Origin: JBQTJN01 sp052387095 | GTDB taxonomy: Bacteria; Pseudomonadota; Alphaproteobacteria; Micavibrionales; Micavibrionaceae | Direction: 5' to 3' | Length of the DNA: 64,000 bases | Assembly: GCA_052387095.1 (NCBI GenBank) | Contig: JBQTJN010000006.1 | Span: 56,214-120,213 of the forward strand | In this document: piece by piece, positions 9,715-17,706 of the stretch | Layout: every line of letters starts with the position of its first letter | How positions within the stretch are numbered: the stretch's first letter is position 1 | Position numbers and translations under genes: made by a program | Notes under the pieces: model-generated | The model's database searches: none | Seen by the model: the letters and a program-made list of their open reading frames with translations, nothing else | Told to the model about the DNA's origin: nothing

Positions 9715-9981
9715 CTAAAAACTCCAAAAGCCTGTAAGGTTCGAACTGGGGTCCGGGCCTTTGTGTCTTAAAGAATTATAGGGGAAATTCTGGAAGTACA
9801 GGGGAACCGGTTGAATCCGGGCCGACGGTCCACATTAGCGGAGAGGGCAACCCGGGAACGACACTGGAAGTGCAAAAGACACACTTCGGGTGTCTTGAGC
9901 CTTATTACCTTGCGTTCTGTGTGCGGTTTGCATGTTCATTCTTCGAAAAATGACAGAAAATCCGGATAAATGCCAGAAAAA
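9715..9981. other. non-coding stretch with clustered hairpins (possible structured RNA or leader)
   Basis: No convincing reading frame covers this interval. The plus strand has several adjacent stems: GGGCC-gac-GGTCC (about 9827), CACT-gga-AGTG (about 9862) and AAGACAC-acttcgg-GTGTCTT (9876-9896). The segment AAGACACA at 9876-9883 can instead pair with TGTGTCTT at 9762-9769, so two exclusive folds exist. The phrase CTGGAAGT occurs twice (9790 and 9864). On the minus strand the region lies directly upstream of the ABC exporter gene. A TATAAT-like hexamer lies at 9775-9780 on that strand, without a good -35. I tried SRP RNA, tmRNA, 6S and RNase P signatures and none fits. Confidence 0.3.
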
Positions 9982-10677
9982 TCAGAGAAGCTTCAGAAAT
10001 TCAGCGGCAGAAGCCAAATCATGCCGGATGGAAGTATCTCTTTTCGCCTGCATGGGGTCGGCGCCGTATTTTTCCTCATCATAAAGCCCGGCCTTATAGC
10101 TTTCCTCAACCCGCATGCAGGCAAACACTTGTTCGGGGGCGATGATGTCCCCGATGAAACCAACCGCCAGGATCAGGGACCCCGAAACCGAGGTCACGAA
10201 TTGCAGGATATTGAAAACATCCTCATCCTGCGCACGTATAAAACTCTCGAGCTTGCCATAGATCGCGGCACCTTGCATAAGCGCATTCAAGGACGTCGTA
10301 ACCTCCGGTCGACAGCCGAATCTTTCTTCAAACCAGACCAGCCATGGATCCCATGCTTGCGCCTGCTGCACCGCCAGTGCCGGCGGGTGGCCGGTGCGAT
10401 AACACAATAGGTCGGTATCCAGATATTTCAAAACCGCCGCCTCAATTTCAGTGCGCTGCGGGATAACCCGGTCAAATTTCGTGCTGAGAAATTGCGTAAA
10501 CGGCATGGTCGCAGGCACAATTTCTTTATCCTGCGCACCCCATTCACCGACAAGTTTTCCCCCGATCAGCCTGTTGGGCGCAATCAATCTATGACCTCCC
10601 GGCGTTTTCACCGGTTTCCCATCCAGCATCAATTCATATACTTCCGACACGCTGACCAGTTTATAGAGCCGTTTCAC
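9982..10677 (-). CDS. ATP12-family F1-ATPase assembly chaperone
   Basis: This 231-residue protein matches the ATP12 family, chaperones that bind the alpha subunit of F1-ATPase until it assembles; the family is found in mitochondria and Alphaproteobacteria. Recognisable segments are the N-terminal 'YELMLDGKPVKTPGGH', the 'PATMPFTQFLSTKFDRV' block, 'YLDTDLLCYR' and 'WDPWLVWFEERFG'. Its start overlaps the end of the upstream gene by 4 bp. Its place downstream of a large-subunit pseudouridine synthase is the usual alphaproteobacterial neighbourhood. Confidence 0.9.
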   Translation of the reverse strand: MKRLYKLVSVSEVYELMLDGKPVKTPGGHRLIAPNRLIGGKLVGEWGAQDKEIVPATMPFTQFLSTKFDRVIPQRTEIEAAVLKYLDTDLLCYRTGHPPALAVQQAQAWDPWLVWFEERFGCRPEVTTSLNALMQGAAIYGKLESFIRAQDEDVFNILQFVTSVSGSLILAVGFIGDIIAPEQVFACMRVEESYKAGLYDEEKYGADPMQAKRDTSIRHDLASAAEFLKLL

Positions 10678-11702
10678 GGGACGTCCCTAGGCAGGGCGGT
10701 CATATCAACATGCCCGCCTTTCACAGGCACCTTGCCTTGATACCCCGGAATATCGAGCGTGATATCGGCATTGTTGAGAAAAGATTCATAACCGAGAATC
10801 TTCGCAAGACTGCTGAAAAACGTGTCAAACCCGCCGCCGCGTGCAAAATCCTGCGCATGAAATTCCATACTTTTAATCGTGCCGGTTATTTTTCCGCCTT
10901 CAAGCTTTATGTCCGGCAAAAGATGTGTTCCATGCGGCTCTATGGCCAGATCGCCGGATATTATTGTCCCCTCTCCGAAATCGAGATCAAGACGGCCTTT
11001 GAGAATATTTTTTTCTTTTTGCATCACCATGATATTTTCCAGCTTCGCATGATGACTTTTCTTAAAACTCAAAGTGCCGGTAAATTTGAGATCGGAAAGT
11101 GCAATCTCTATTCTTCTTTCCTCGCCAATTTTATATTTTTTCTTAAATCCTTCACCGGAAATACCAACATCGGCTGCAGCTGAAAGTTCGTGTGCGCCGA
11201 TACGCCATTCTGCCGCCAGCCGCCCATGCGTTGCATCCACATCCATTAATTTCAAAAACGACAACTGGACGGGGTTCGGCACAACCCTCCCGGCTTTAAA
11301 GCCAATATTTTCAAACGCCATAAACCGTAAATTGCCTGTGCTGAGGGCAATATCCCAGAAGCCCGCCTCGATCCGCGCTTTTTCAACAGTCACTGCGGGG
11401 CCATCCGATTCCCCGGAAATATAAAGAGACAGTCCTTCCACATCCACGATCGTCGCCGGGAAAAATTCCATGCTGTTGAGTTTCGTCAGCTGTGCTTCAA
11501 ACTGGGTATTATCGTGAAAGAACTGCTCCACCGACACCCGCAACGGCTCACCCGATCCCCCGATCTTTGACAAAACCACCAACCCGGCACAAAAAAGAAA
11601 ACCGAGACCTAAAAAGATTTTAAACACAATGCCCGGCCAGCGTTTTCTCTGGCTGCGCTTCAAAGCCTTGAGCTCTTCATCCTGTTCAAAGCCGTGCAGC
11701 AT
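10674..11702 (-). CDS. membrane-anchored periplasmic protein of unknown function (AsmA-like character)
   Basis: This 342-residue protein has a basic N-terminus, one hydrophobic segment (about residues 25-45) and a long region of alternating hydrophobic and polar residues suggesting beta structure. Phrases such as 'IVDVEGLSLYISG', 'LRFMAFENIGFKAG' and 'GRLDLDFGEGTIISGDLAI' resemble the repetitive strands of AsmA/TamB-type proteins, but I recognise no defined domain. It starts at TAATG, overlapping the stop of the pseudouridine synthase gene, and its end overlaps the ATP12 gene by 4 bp, so all three form one transcript. In many related genomes a HAD phosphatase gene occupies this position. Confidence 0.6.
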   Translation of the reverse strand: MLHGFEQDEELKALKRSQRKRWPGIVFKIFLGLGFLFCAGLVVLSKIGGSGEPLRVSVEQFFHDNTQFEAQLTKLNSMEFFPATIVDVEGLSLYISGESDGPAVTVEKARIEAGFWDIALSTGNLRFMAFENIGFKAGRVVPNPVQLSFLKLMDVDATHGRLAAEWRIGAHELSAAADVGISGEGFKKKYKIGEERRIEIALSDLKFTGTLSFKKSHHAKLENIMVMQKEKNILKGRLDLDFGEGTIISGDLAIEPHGTHLLPDIKLEGGKITGTIKSMEFHAQDFARGGGFDTFFSSLAKILGYESFLNNADITLDIPGYQGKVPVKGGHVDMTALPRDVP

Positions 11703-12676
11703 TATTCATGCCCCTCGAAAGGATCTTCTTTTGAAGAGGTTTTGAATCCGAATATTTTCCAGCTCTTGACCAAATCCGGCGGCAATGGCGCGGTAATATC
11801 CAGCTTGCCCTTCTTAACAGGGTGACGGCAGACAATCCGGCGCGCATGAAGATGCAGGCGCGGTGCGTAATCCATATCCTCCAGCGCTTGCGCATCCTTG
11901 CCGTATTTGCGGTCCCCCAAAATCGGGCAGCCCATAATCTGCGCATGCGCACGAATCTGGTGCGTACGACCCGTACGTGGCCAGAAAGCGACAAATGCGG
12001 TGCTGTCCCCCATTGTCTCCAGCACGGCATAATCGGTGATGGAGACTTTGCCGTCCTCCTCGCTGAACATCATCAGATCCTTGTTGGAGCCAACGCCCTT
12101 GACCAGCGGCGCGTTGATAGTGCCCTGATGCAGCTCAGGAACGGGTGAGACAACCGCCCAGTAAATCTTTTTGACATCGCGGTCCGCGAAGCTATGACCG
12201 AGATGTTTGGCCACCAGCGCCGATCGCGCCAGCAACAGAACCCCGCTCGTATCTTTATCAAGCCTGTGGACAAGCCGCGGCTTTATGCCGTCCTTGTTTT
12301 TCATGGCCTCAAGCAGCCCGTCGACATGCCGGCGCGTTTTCGTCCCGCCCTGCGTAGCAAGTCCGTGCGGCTTGTTGATGGCAATAACATCACCGTCATC
12401 ATAGATGACCAATGATTTTATAAAGGCCGCATCGCCTTGCGATATTTTTTTCGGTCCCGACATCGGCATGTCCTTGAGCGGCGGAATCCGCACATCCTGC
12501 CCCACCCTGAGACGCGTATCCGCCTTGCCGCGCTTGCCGTCGATACGCAGCTGCCCCTGGCGGATCAGTTTCTGCGCCAGGCTGTAAGGCAGATCGGGTA
12601 AAGCTTTCTTCAGCCAGCGATCCAGCCGCTGCCCGTCATCATCCTGAATCACTTTAATATGGCGTACACCGCTCAT
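11702..12676 (-). CDS. RluC/RluD-type 23S rRNA pseudouridine synthase
   Basis: The protein has an N-terminal S4 RNA-binding domain (about residues 10-65) and a pseudouridine synthase domain with the signature 'HRLDKDTSG', catalytic Asp140. Later motifs 'TGRTHQIRAH' and 'ILGDRKYG' are intact. It should convert specific uridines in 23S rRNA to pseudouridine. I choose the ATG at 12676, giving 324 residues beginning 'MSGVRHIKV'; a longer frame to 12703 is possible but adds nine residues without family similarity. RluC and RluD cannot be separated reliably by eye. It is the first gene of a three-gene run with the AsmA-like protein and ATP12. Confidence 0.9.
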   Translation of the reverse strand: MSGVRHIKVIQDDDGQRLDRWLKKALPDLPYSLAQKLIRQGQLRIDGKRGKADTRLRVGQDVRIPPLKDMPMSGPKKISQGDAAFIKSLVIYDDGDVIAINKPHGLATQGGTKTRRHVDGLLEAMKNKDGIKPRLVHRLDKDTSGVLLLARSALVAKHLGHSFADRDVKKIYWAVVSPVPELHQGTINAPLVKGVGSNKDLMMFSEEDGKVSITDYAVLETMGDSTAFVAFWPRTGRTHQIRAHAQIMGCPILGDRKYGKDAQALEDMDYAPRLHLHARRIVCRHPVKKGKLDITAPLPPDLVKSWKIFGFKTSSKEDPFEGHE

Positions 12677-12721
12677 GAGCCCTCTCGTAATAAAACCCCG
12701 CATAGTGTAGAGTTCCTCCCT

Positions 12722-13615
12722 ATGTTTAACCGCTTGTCACCGACTTATAAAGGGATTGTTTTAGCGCTGACAGGCTTTACAGCCTATGCCTTTGGCGATA
12801 TCTGCGCCAAATTCCTGTCCCAGCATTACCCGGTCAACCAGGTCATTACGTTTGAAGCCGCCATTGCCGGGATTATCATGCTGACCCTCTTCCGCCCCTT
12901 AGGCGGCGCCAGAGGTCTTTTCCAGAGGGATAATCTGCGCATTCATAGTTTCCGGATTGTCCTGAATGTCATTATCATGCTCAGCCTGACCTATTGCTAT
13001 AGCCAGCTCCCCATCGCGCTTGTTTACGTCATGATTTTCTCCGTGCCATTGGTGACACCGCTGCTGGGTATTTTTATATACGGCGAAAAAGTTTTTCTAT
13101 CGCACTGGCTGGCCATCATTGCCGGTTTCATAGGCGTGATTATAGCACTGCGCCCGGGCACGGCGGAATTCAACCCGCTGCTTTTGCTGGCGCTGGCCTG
13201 CACGTTTTTAATCGCCTTGCTCTATATCATCAGCCGCTCCCTGAACGGGCCCAGCCTCTTCGCGCTCGGTTTTGCGCCTGTCATGGGTTCCGCGATCTTG
13301 TCCTCACCCTTGCTTGTGCTGCATTTTACACCCGTTTCCGCTGCGCACTGGCCGGTTTTTCTGGCCATCGGAAGTTGCGCCACCATCGGCATGATCTGCG
13401 TTTCGCTGGCTTTTCGCATTGCGCCATCTGCCGTGGTTGCCCCATTTTTATATACCGAGATGATCTGGGGAGTTTTGTTTGGCTATCTTCTCTTTGGAGA
13501 CAAGCCCGATGCCTGGATGCTCATAGGCTCTGCCCTCATCATCGCCAGCGGCTTTTTCATTATTGAAACCGAACGCCGCGGCCAGGGGAAAAATGCGAAT
13601 GCATCCCAAACTTGA
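12722..13615 (+). CDS. EamA/DMT superfamily transporter
   Basis: This is a 297-residue inner-membrane protein with about ten hydrophobic helices arranged as two EamA repeats, the architecture of drug/metabolite transporters such as RhaT-like or YdcZ-like permeases. Typical features are the first-helix 'GFTAYAFGDICAKFLSQ', 'VMIFSVPLVTPLLGIFIYGEK' in the middle of repeat one and 'TEMIWGVLFGYLLFGDKPD' at the matching place in repeat two. Substrate is unknown. The ATG at 12722 fits the start of the first helix. It is divergent from the pseudouridine synthase and converges on rarA. Confidence 0.88.
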   Translation: MFNRLSPTYKGIVLALTGFTAYAFGDICAKFLSQHYPVNQVITFEAAIAGIIMLTLFRPLGGARGLFQRDNLRIHSFRIVLNVIIMLSLTYCYSQLPIALVYVMIFSVPLVTPLLGIFIYGEKVFLSHWLAIIAGFIGVIIALRPGTAEFNPLLLLALACTFLIALLYIISRSLNGPSLFALGFAPVMGSAILSSPLLVLHFTPVSAAHWPVFLAIGSCATIGMICVSLAFRIAPSAVVAPFLYTEMIWGVLFGYLLFGDKPDAWMLIGSALIIASGFFIIETERRGQGKNANASQT

Positions 13616-13622
13616 TTTGAGA

Positions 13623-13651
13623 TGCATGGATCCTGACTTTCGTCAGGATGC
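13623..13651. repeat. dispersed palindrome, CCTGAC-N4-GTCAGG core, copy 1
   Basis: The element reads GCATGGATCCTGAC then TTTC then GTCAGGATGC, a stem-loop whose 6-bp core extends into partly complementary flanks. It fills most of the 39-bp gap between two convergent genes and could end transcription in both directions. Related copies lie at 16099-16126 and 16141-16164. One strand, read in frame, gives the peptide phrase HPDESQDP. Confidence 0.85.
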
Positions 13652-13654
13652 AAG

Positions 13655-14959
13655 TTAACTTGATTTTTTTGCGCGCAATTTCGCCCAATAATCCAGCCGT
13701 TTGACAAGCTCCCGTTCGAACCCGCGCTCCACCGGCTGATAAAATTGCTCCCGCTCCATCTCGTCGGGGAAATAATCCTGGCCCGAAAATCCATGCTCCG
13801 TATCCGGGTCATATTCATAGCCTTTCGCGTAACCCTGCTCCTTCATGAGCTTCGTCGGTGCATTTAATATATGCTTGGGCGGCATCAGGGAGCCTGTTTC
13901 CCTGGCCGCCGCCTTCGCCGCACCGTAAGCCGTATAGGCCGCGTTCGATTTCGGCGCCGTCGCCAGGTAAATCAGCGCCTGCGCCAGCGCGAGCTCACCC
14001 TCCGGCGTACCCATGCGCTCAAACGCCTGCCACGCATCAACGCAGATCGACAGCGCCTGCGGATCGGCGAGACCTATATCCTCGACCGCCATGCGCGTCA
14101 TGCGCCGCGCGATATAATGTCCATCTTCCCCGCCCGCCAGCATGCGCGAAAACCAGTAAAGCGCCGCATCAGCATCGGAACCCCGCACCGATTTGTGCAG
14201 CGCGCTGATCAAATTGTAATGACTGTCGTCTTTTTTATCGTAGAGCGGTGCCCGCCGCTGCACGAGATTGAGCAGCGCGTGGATATCCAATACCTTGTCC
14301 TGTGCTAAAATTTGCTCCGCCATGGAAAGCACATAACGCCCGTCACCATCTGCCATGGCCTTCACCGCCTCGCGCGCCTGCGTATCTAAAGGCAGTTTAC
14401 ATCCTGCATCATCCTCCGCCCGCAGCAGCAGCGTTTCCAGCGCGGCATCGTCGAGGCGCTTCAACACAAACACTTGCGCACGAGATAACACCGCGGCGTT
14501 CAATTCAAAGGATGGGTTTTCCGTCGTCGCACCGATCAATGTAATTGTGCCGTCTTCCATGACGGGTAAAAACGCATCCTGCTGTGATTTGTTGAAGCGG
14601 TGAATCTCGTCGACGAAGAGCAGCGTGCCGGCGCCCTTTTGCCGGCGAATTTTGGCGCCCTCAAACACGCGGCGCAAATCCTGCACGCCGGAGAAAATCG
14701 CCGAGATCTGTTCGAAATGCATATTCGTATGTTTGGCGAGAATCCGCGCCAGCGTGGTCTTGCCGCTACCGGGCGGCCCCCAGAGAATCAGGGAGCTCAA
14801 ATGCCCGCTTTCGACCATTTTGCGTAAAGGCCCGTCCTTGCCCACCAGCTGATCCTGCCCGGCCACCTGCTCCAGCTCGGCCGGGCGCAACCGATCCGGT
14901 AGCGGCCGAAGGCTGCTGTTATCCTGAATTATTTCGTCGGTTGCAAATAAATCGGCCAT
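13655..14959 (-). CDS. rarA: replication-associated recombination protein A (RarA/MgsA)
   Basis: RarA is a AAA+ ATPase acting at stalled replication forks, related to clamp-loader subunits. The 434-residue sequence has Walker A 'GPPGSGKTT' at residues 61-69, Walker B 'LFVDEIHRF', sensor 1 'GATTENPSFE' and the C-terminal tetramerisation region with 'ALYWFSRMLAGGEDGHYIARRM' split over the family motif, then 'PKHILNAPT' and 'GYEYDPD'. The sequence looks complete. It is divergent from nadA. In many alphaproteobacteria crcB and a pseudouridine synthase gene neighbour rarA; here a DMT transporter lies between them. Confidence 0.95.
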   Translation of the reverse strand: MADLFATDEIIQDNSSLRPLPDRLRPAELEQVAGQDQLVGKDGPLRKMVESGHLSSLILWGPPGSGKTTLARILAKHTNMHFEQISAIFSGVQDLRRVFEGAKIRRQKGAGTLLFVDEIHRFNKSQQDAFLPVMEDGTITLIGATTENPSFELNAAVLSRAQVFVLKRLDDAALETLLLRAEDDAGCKLPLDTQAREAVKAMADGDGRYVLSMAEQILAQDKVLDIHALLNLVQRRAPLYDKKDDSHYNLISALHKSVRGSDADAALYWFSRMLAGGEDGHYIARRMTRMAVEDIGLADPQALSICVDAWQAFERMGTPEGELALAQALIYLATAPKSNAAYTAYGAAKAAARETGSLMPPKHILNAPTKLMKEQGYAKGYEYDPDTEHGFSGQDYFPDEMEREQFYQPVERGFERELVKRLDYWAKLRAKKSS

Positions 14960-15028
14960 GTCTTATTGATCTCGCACACTTGGGCTATATGTCTTAATAT
15001 AGGACTGGAACATATAAAGAACATACAC

Positions 15029-16075
15029 ATGAATACCCTGGTTGCAACCCCTTCCGCAAAACCACGCACCGTCAGCCGCCTGCCGTACACGGACGAGGTT
15101 GCGCGCGCCACGGAAGCCCTGTACCGGAAACTTTCCCGCCAGTACAAGCCGGAATACTGGCAGATGCTGGCGCCCTATATCCATGAAATCAACCGGCTGA
15201 AGGTCGAAAAGAACGCGGTCATCCTCGCTCATAATTATATGACGCCGGATATTTTTTTTGGCGTCGGCGATATCGTCGGCGACTCCCTCAAGCTCGCGCA
15301 GGAAGCCGCGAAATCAGATGCCAAAATCATCGTTCAGTGCGGCGTCCATTTTATGGCTGAAACCTCGAAGATCCTCTGCCCGGACAAGAAAGTCCTGATG
15401 CCCGATCTCGAGGCCGGCTGCTCCCTGGCGGAATCCATCACCGGCGAAGACGTACGGAAACTGAAAGCCCAATATCCCGGCCTCCCTGTCGTCAGCTACG
15501 TGAATACATCTGCGGAAGTCAAAGCGGAATCCGACGTCTGCTGCACATCGTCGAACGCGCTTAAAATCGTCAACGCGCTGGGCGCTTTGGGGCATGACAC
15601 CGTCATCATGACGCCGGACAAATTCCTGGCCCAGAATGTCGCGGCCCAGACCGATGTCAAAATCATCATCTGGAACGGCACCTGCGTCGTACATGAACGC
15701 TTTACCGCCGAAGATGTCCGCAACATCCGCAAGGCACATGGCGATGTCGTCGTTCTTGCTCACCCAGAATGCCCGCCTGAAGTCATGGCTGAGGCCGACT
15801 ATGCCGGCTCCACAGCGCAGATGGATGACTATATCCGCAAGCACCAGCCGAAAAAGGCCGTGCTGATGACCGAATGCTCGATGAGCGATAACGTCGCCGC
15901 GAACAACCCCGAAGTCGAGATGATCGGCACGTGTCAGATGTGCCCCTACATGAAGCGCCTGACCCTGCCGAAAATCCTCAAATCCCTGCAAACGGAAAGC
16001 CCGGAAATCCTGATCGATCCGATCATCGCCGCCCGCGCGCGACTGGCCGTCAAACGCATGTTGGAACTGAGTTAA
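15029..16075 (+). CDS. nadA: quinolinate synthase A
   Basis: NadA condenses iminoaspartate with dihydroxyacetone phosphate to quinolinate using a [4Fe-4S] cluster, the second step of de novo NAD synthesis. The sequence has 'AVILAHNYMTPDI' near the N-terminus, 'DSLKLAQEAAKSDAKIIVQCGVHFMAETSK' split across the first domain, 'SDVCCTSSNA' and the C-terminal 'GTCQMCPYMK', which supply the cluster cysteines. The ATG at 15029 gives 348 residues; an open extension upstream to 14966 lacks family similarity. nadC follows after 105 bp, but nadB, the usual source of iminoaspartate, is not next to them. Confidence 0.95.
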   Translation: MNTLVATPSAKPRTVSRLPYTDEVARATEALYRKLSRQYKPEYWQMLAPYIHEINRLKVEKNAVILAHNYMTPDIFFGVGDIVGDSLKLAQEAAKSDAKIIVQCGVHFMAETSKILCPDKKVLMPDLEAGCSLAESITGEDVRKLKAQYPGLPVVSYVNTSAEVKAESDVCCTSSNALKIVNALGALGHDTVIMTPDKFLAQNVAAQTDVKIIIWNGTCVVHERFTAEDVRNIRKAHGDVVVLAHPECPPEVMAEADYAGSTAQMDDYIRKHQPKKAVLMTECSMSDNVAANNPEVEMIGTCQMCPYMKRLTLPKILKSLQTESPEILIDPIIAARARLAVKRMLELS

Positions 16076-16098
16076 ACCTTATAAACCTTATAAACCTC

Positions 16099-16164
16099 GC
16101 ATCCTGACGATAGTCAGGATCCATGCAAAACCCAAAAAATGCAACCTGACTTTCGTCAGGATGC
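16099..16164. repeat. two adjacent CCTGAC-N4-GTCAGG palindromes (copies 2 and 3)
   Basis: Copy 2 (16099-16126) has core CCTGAC-gata-GTCAGG and copy 3 (16141-16164) has CCTGAC-tttc-GTCAGG. They are separated by an A-rich spacer and fill the gap between nadA and nadC. The pair could reduce or tune readthrough into nadC, or may simply be passive repeats of the family seen at 13623. Confidence 0.85.
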
Positions 16165-16180
16165 AATATAAGATGCGGAA

Positions 16181-17032
16181 ATGCTAAGCCCTTTGATCAT
16201 TGAAACTATCGTCCGCGCTGCTTTGCTCGAAGATTTGGGCCATGGCCGGGATATTACCACTGAAACCCTGGTGCCCGCCTCCGCCCGCGCGGGCGCCATT
16301 ATCCGCGCCCGCAAACCCGGCATCCTCGCCGGGCGCGATATCGGCCTTGCCGCCTTTACCCTTACCGACCCCGATTTCGATATTGAGATTCATGCTGTTG
16401 ATGGCGACATCCTGGAAGCCGGGCAGGACATCGCGAGCGTCGAGGGCCCCGCCTCTGCCATTCTGACCGCCGAGCGCACAGCACTGAATTTCATGATGCA
16501 TATGTCGGGTATTGCTACCCTAACGCGGCACTATGTCGAAGCTATCAGGGGTACGAAAGCCCGCATTCTCGACACCCGCAAAACCCTGCCCGGCCTGCGC
16601 CCCTTGCAGAAATATGCTGTTACGATGGGTGGCGGTTTCAATCACCGCATGGGGCTCGATGATATGGTGATGATCAAGGATAATCACCTGATCGTTTCTG
16701 AAAATATAAACGAAGCCATTAATGACTGCCGCGAACGTCTCGGCCACACGGTAAAAATTGAAGTCGAGGTCGACACACTGGAGCAACTCACGGAGGTTCT
16801 CGGGAATGGCCGCGCCGATATTGTCCTGCTCGATAACATGGATATCCAGACTTTGGAAAAAGCCGTGAAAATGGTGGCCGGAAAAATGATCACCGAAGCC
16901 TCAGGCGGTGTTAAACTCGAAACTGTTAAAGCCATTGCCGAAACCGGCGTCGATTACATCTCCGTCGGTGCCCTCACCCACAGCGCCCCGGCGCTGGATC
17001 TGGGATTGGATTTTATAAAGCCAAATTATTAG
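16181..17032 (+). CDS. nadC: nicotinate-nucleotide pyrophosphorylase (quinolinate phosphoribosyltransferase)
   Basis: NadC converts quinolinate and PRPP to nicotinate mononucleotide. The 283-residue sequence has the N-terminal dimer region 'ALLEDLGHGRDITTE', 'ERTALNFMMHMSGIAT', the PRPP-binding 'DTRKTLPGLRPLQKYAV' segment and 'GGGFNHRMGLDDMVMIKDNH', followed by 'VEVDTLEQ' and 'LLDNMD'. A GCGGA stretch precedes the ATG at 16181. It works with nadA upstream. Its end overlaps the convergent hypothetical gene at 17013 by 20 bp. Confidence 0.96.
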   Translation: MLSPLIIETIVRAALLEDLGHGRDITTETLVPASARAGAIIRARKPGILAGRDIGLAAFTLTDPDFDIEIHAVDGDILEAGQDIASVEGPASAILTAERTALNFMMHMSGIATLTRHYVEAIRGTKARILDTRKTLPGLRPLQKYAVTMGGGFNHRMGLDDMVMIKDNHLIVSENINEAINDCRERLGHTVKIEVEVDTLEQLTEVLGNGRADIVLLDNMDIQTLEKAVKMVAGKMITEASGGVKLETVKAIAETGVDYISVGALTHSAPALDLGLDFIKPNY

Positions 17033-17669
17033 TTGACGCTTCTGGTTCACCCAGGAAAGTTTTAAGTATTGCCGCCCGCTCTGCAATTTTATGTTCATCA
17101 ATATGGCAGTTTTCAGGACCAAAATGCCCTTCCATTTTATTGATAGTAGAAGGTGAAGGGAACCACCCGATTTCAACTCCATTCTGCCCCTCAAGAAGAT
17201 CGCAGTAGGCACGATAATTAAGTCTTTTTTCTTGATCCATCTTTGGAACGGTATTTATAAAAAAATCAATATCCTCAGGATTAAAGCCCGAAGTAACGCC
17301 TGTTATAAATTCATATACTTGTTTTTCATCGTTACGATCTACTTTCACATTTCTTAAAGATGGATTTAATTCTCTCAACTCATCAAATATTTTCTGAAAC
17401 TCGGAAAATTCCGCATCCGTCGCCAGCCTGCCATATACGCATTTTATAAATGCAGATTGAATTTTTGAGAGTGAATTATCTTCTTCTTTTTTTCTTGAAG
17501 CTTCCAATGTGGTCCAAAAAAGAGAGCGTGATGTGTGATCTGGTATAATGTGATATCTTCCACCAATGTCTTTCATGCCGGACTGATGCTCAAAATCATG
17601 TGCCGGAAAAAATCGATCTCGCGTCAAGAAATCAGGCGCAAAACGATTATACAGCTCGGAAAAAACCAT
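17013..17669 (-). CDS. hypothetical protein, AT-rich, downstream of sdhB
   Basis: I do not recognise this 218-residue protein. It begins 'MVFSELYNRFAPDF', has no signal peptide or membrane segment, and is rich in charged and aromatic residues ('FINTVPKMDQEKRLNYRAY', 'GVEIGWFPSPSTI'). Base composition is visibly more AT-rich than its neighbours, which suggests a different origin. The ATG at 17669 is chosen because the longer frame runs back into sdhB. The gene lies 37 bp downstream of sdhB on the same strand and converges with nadC, overlapping it by 20 bp. It could be the last gene of the sdh transcript or an insertion after it. Confidence 0.6.
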   Translation of the reverse strand: MVFSELYNRFAPDFLTRDRFFPAHDFEHQSGMKDIGGRYHIIPDHTSRSLFWTTLEASRKKEEDNSLSKIQSAFIKCVYGRLATDAEFSEFQKIFDELRELNPSLRNVKVDRNDEKQVYEFITGVTSGFNPEDIDFFINTVPKMDQEKRLNYRAYCDLLEGQNGVEIGWFPSPSTINKMEGHFGPENCHIDEHKIAERAAILKTFLGEPEASTNNLAL

Positions 17670-17706
17670 ATCTTGAATATATACAATTATGTAAATAATT
17701 GCAAAT

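Noticed and set aside
9736..9760. GGTTCGAAC, which looks like a tRNA T-loop
   Set aside because: The bases on either side cannot form a T-stem and no anticodon or D-arm is present; TTCGAA is simply palindromic.
9715..9981. Known structured RNAs (SRP RNA, tmRNA, 6S, RNase P, cobalamin riboswitch)
   Set aside because: Signature cores such as GGUCCGGAAGGAAGCAGCC for SRP, the GAGGAAAGUCCGGGC context for RNase P or a tag frame for tmRNA are missing; only a short GTCCGGGC matches.
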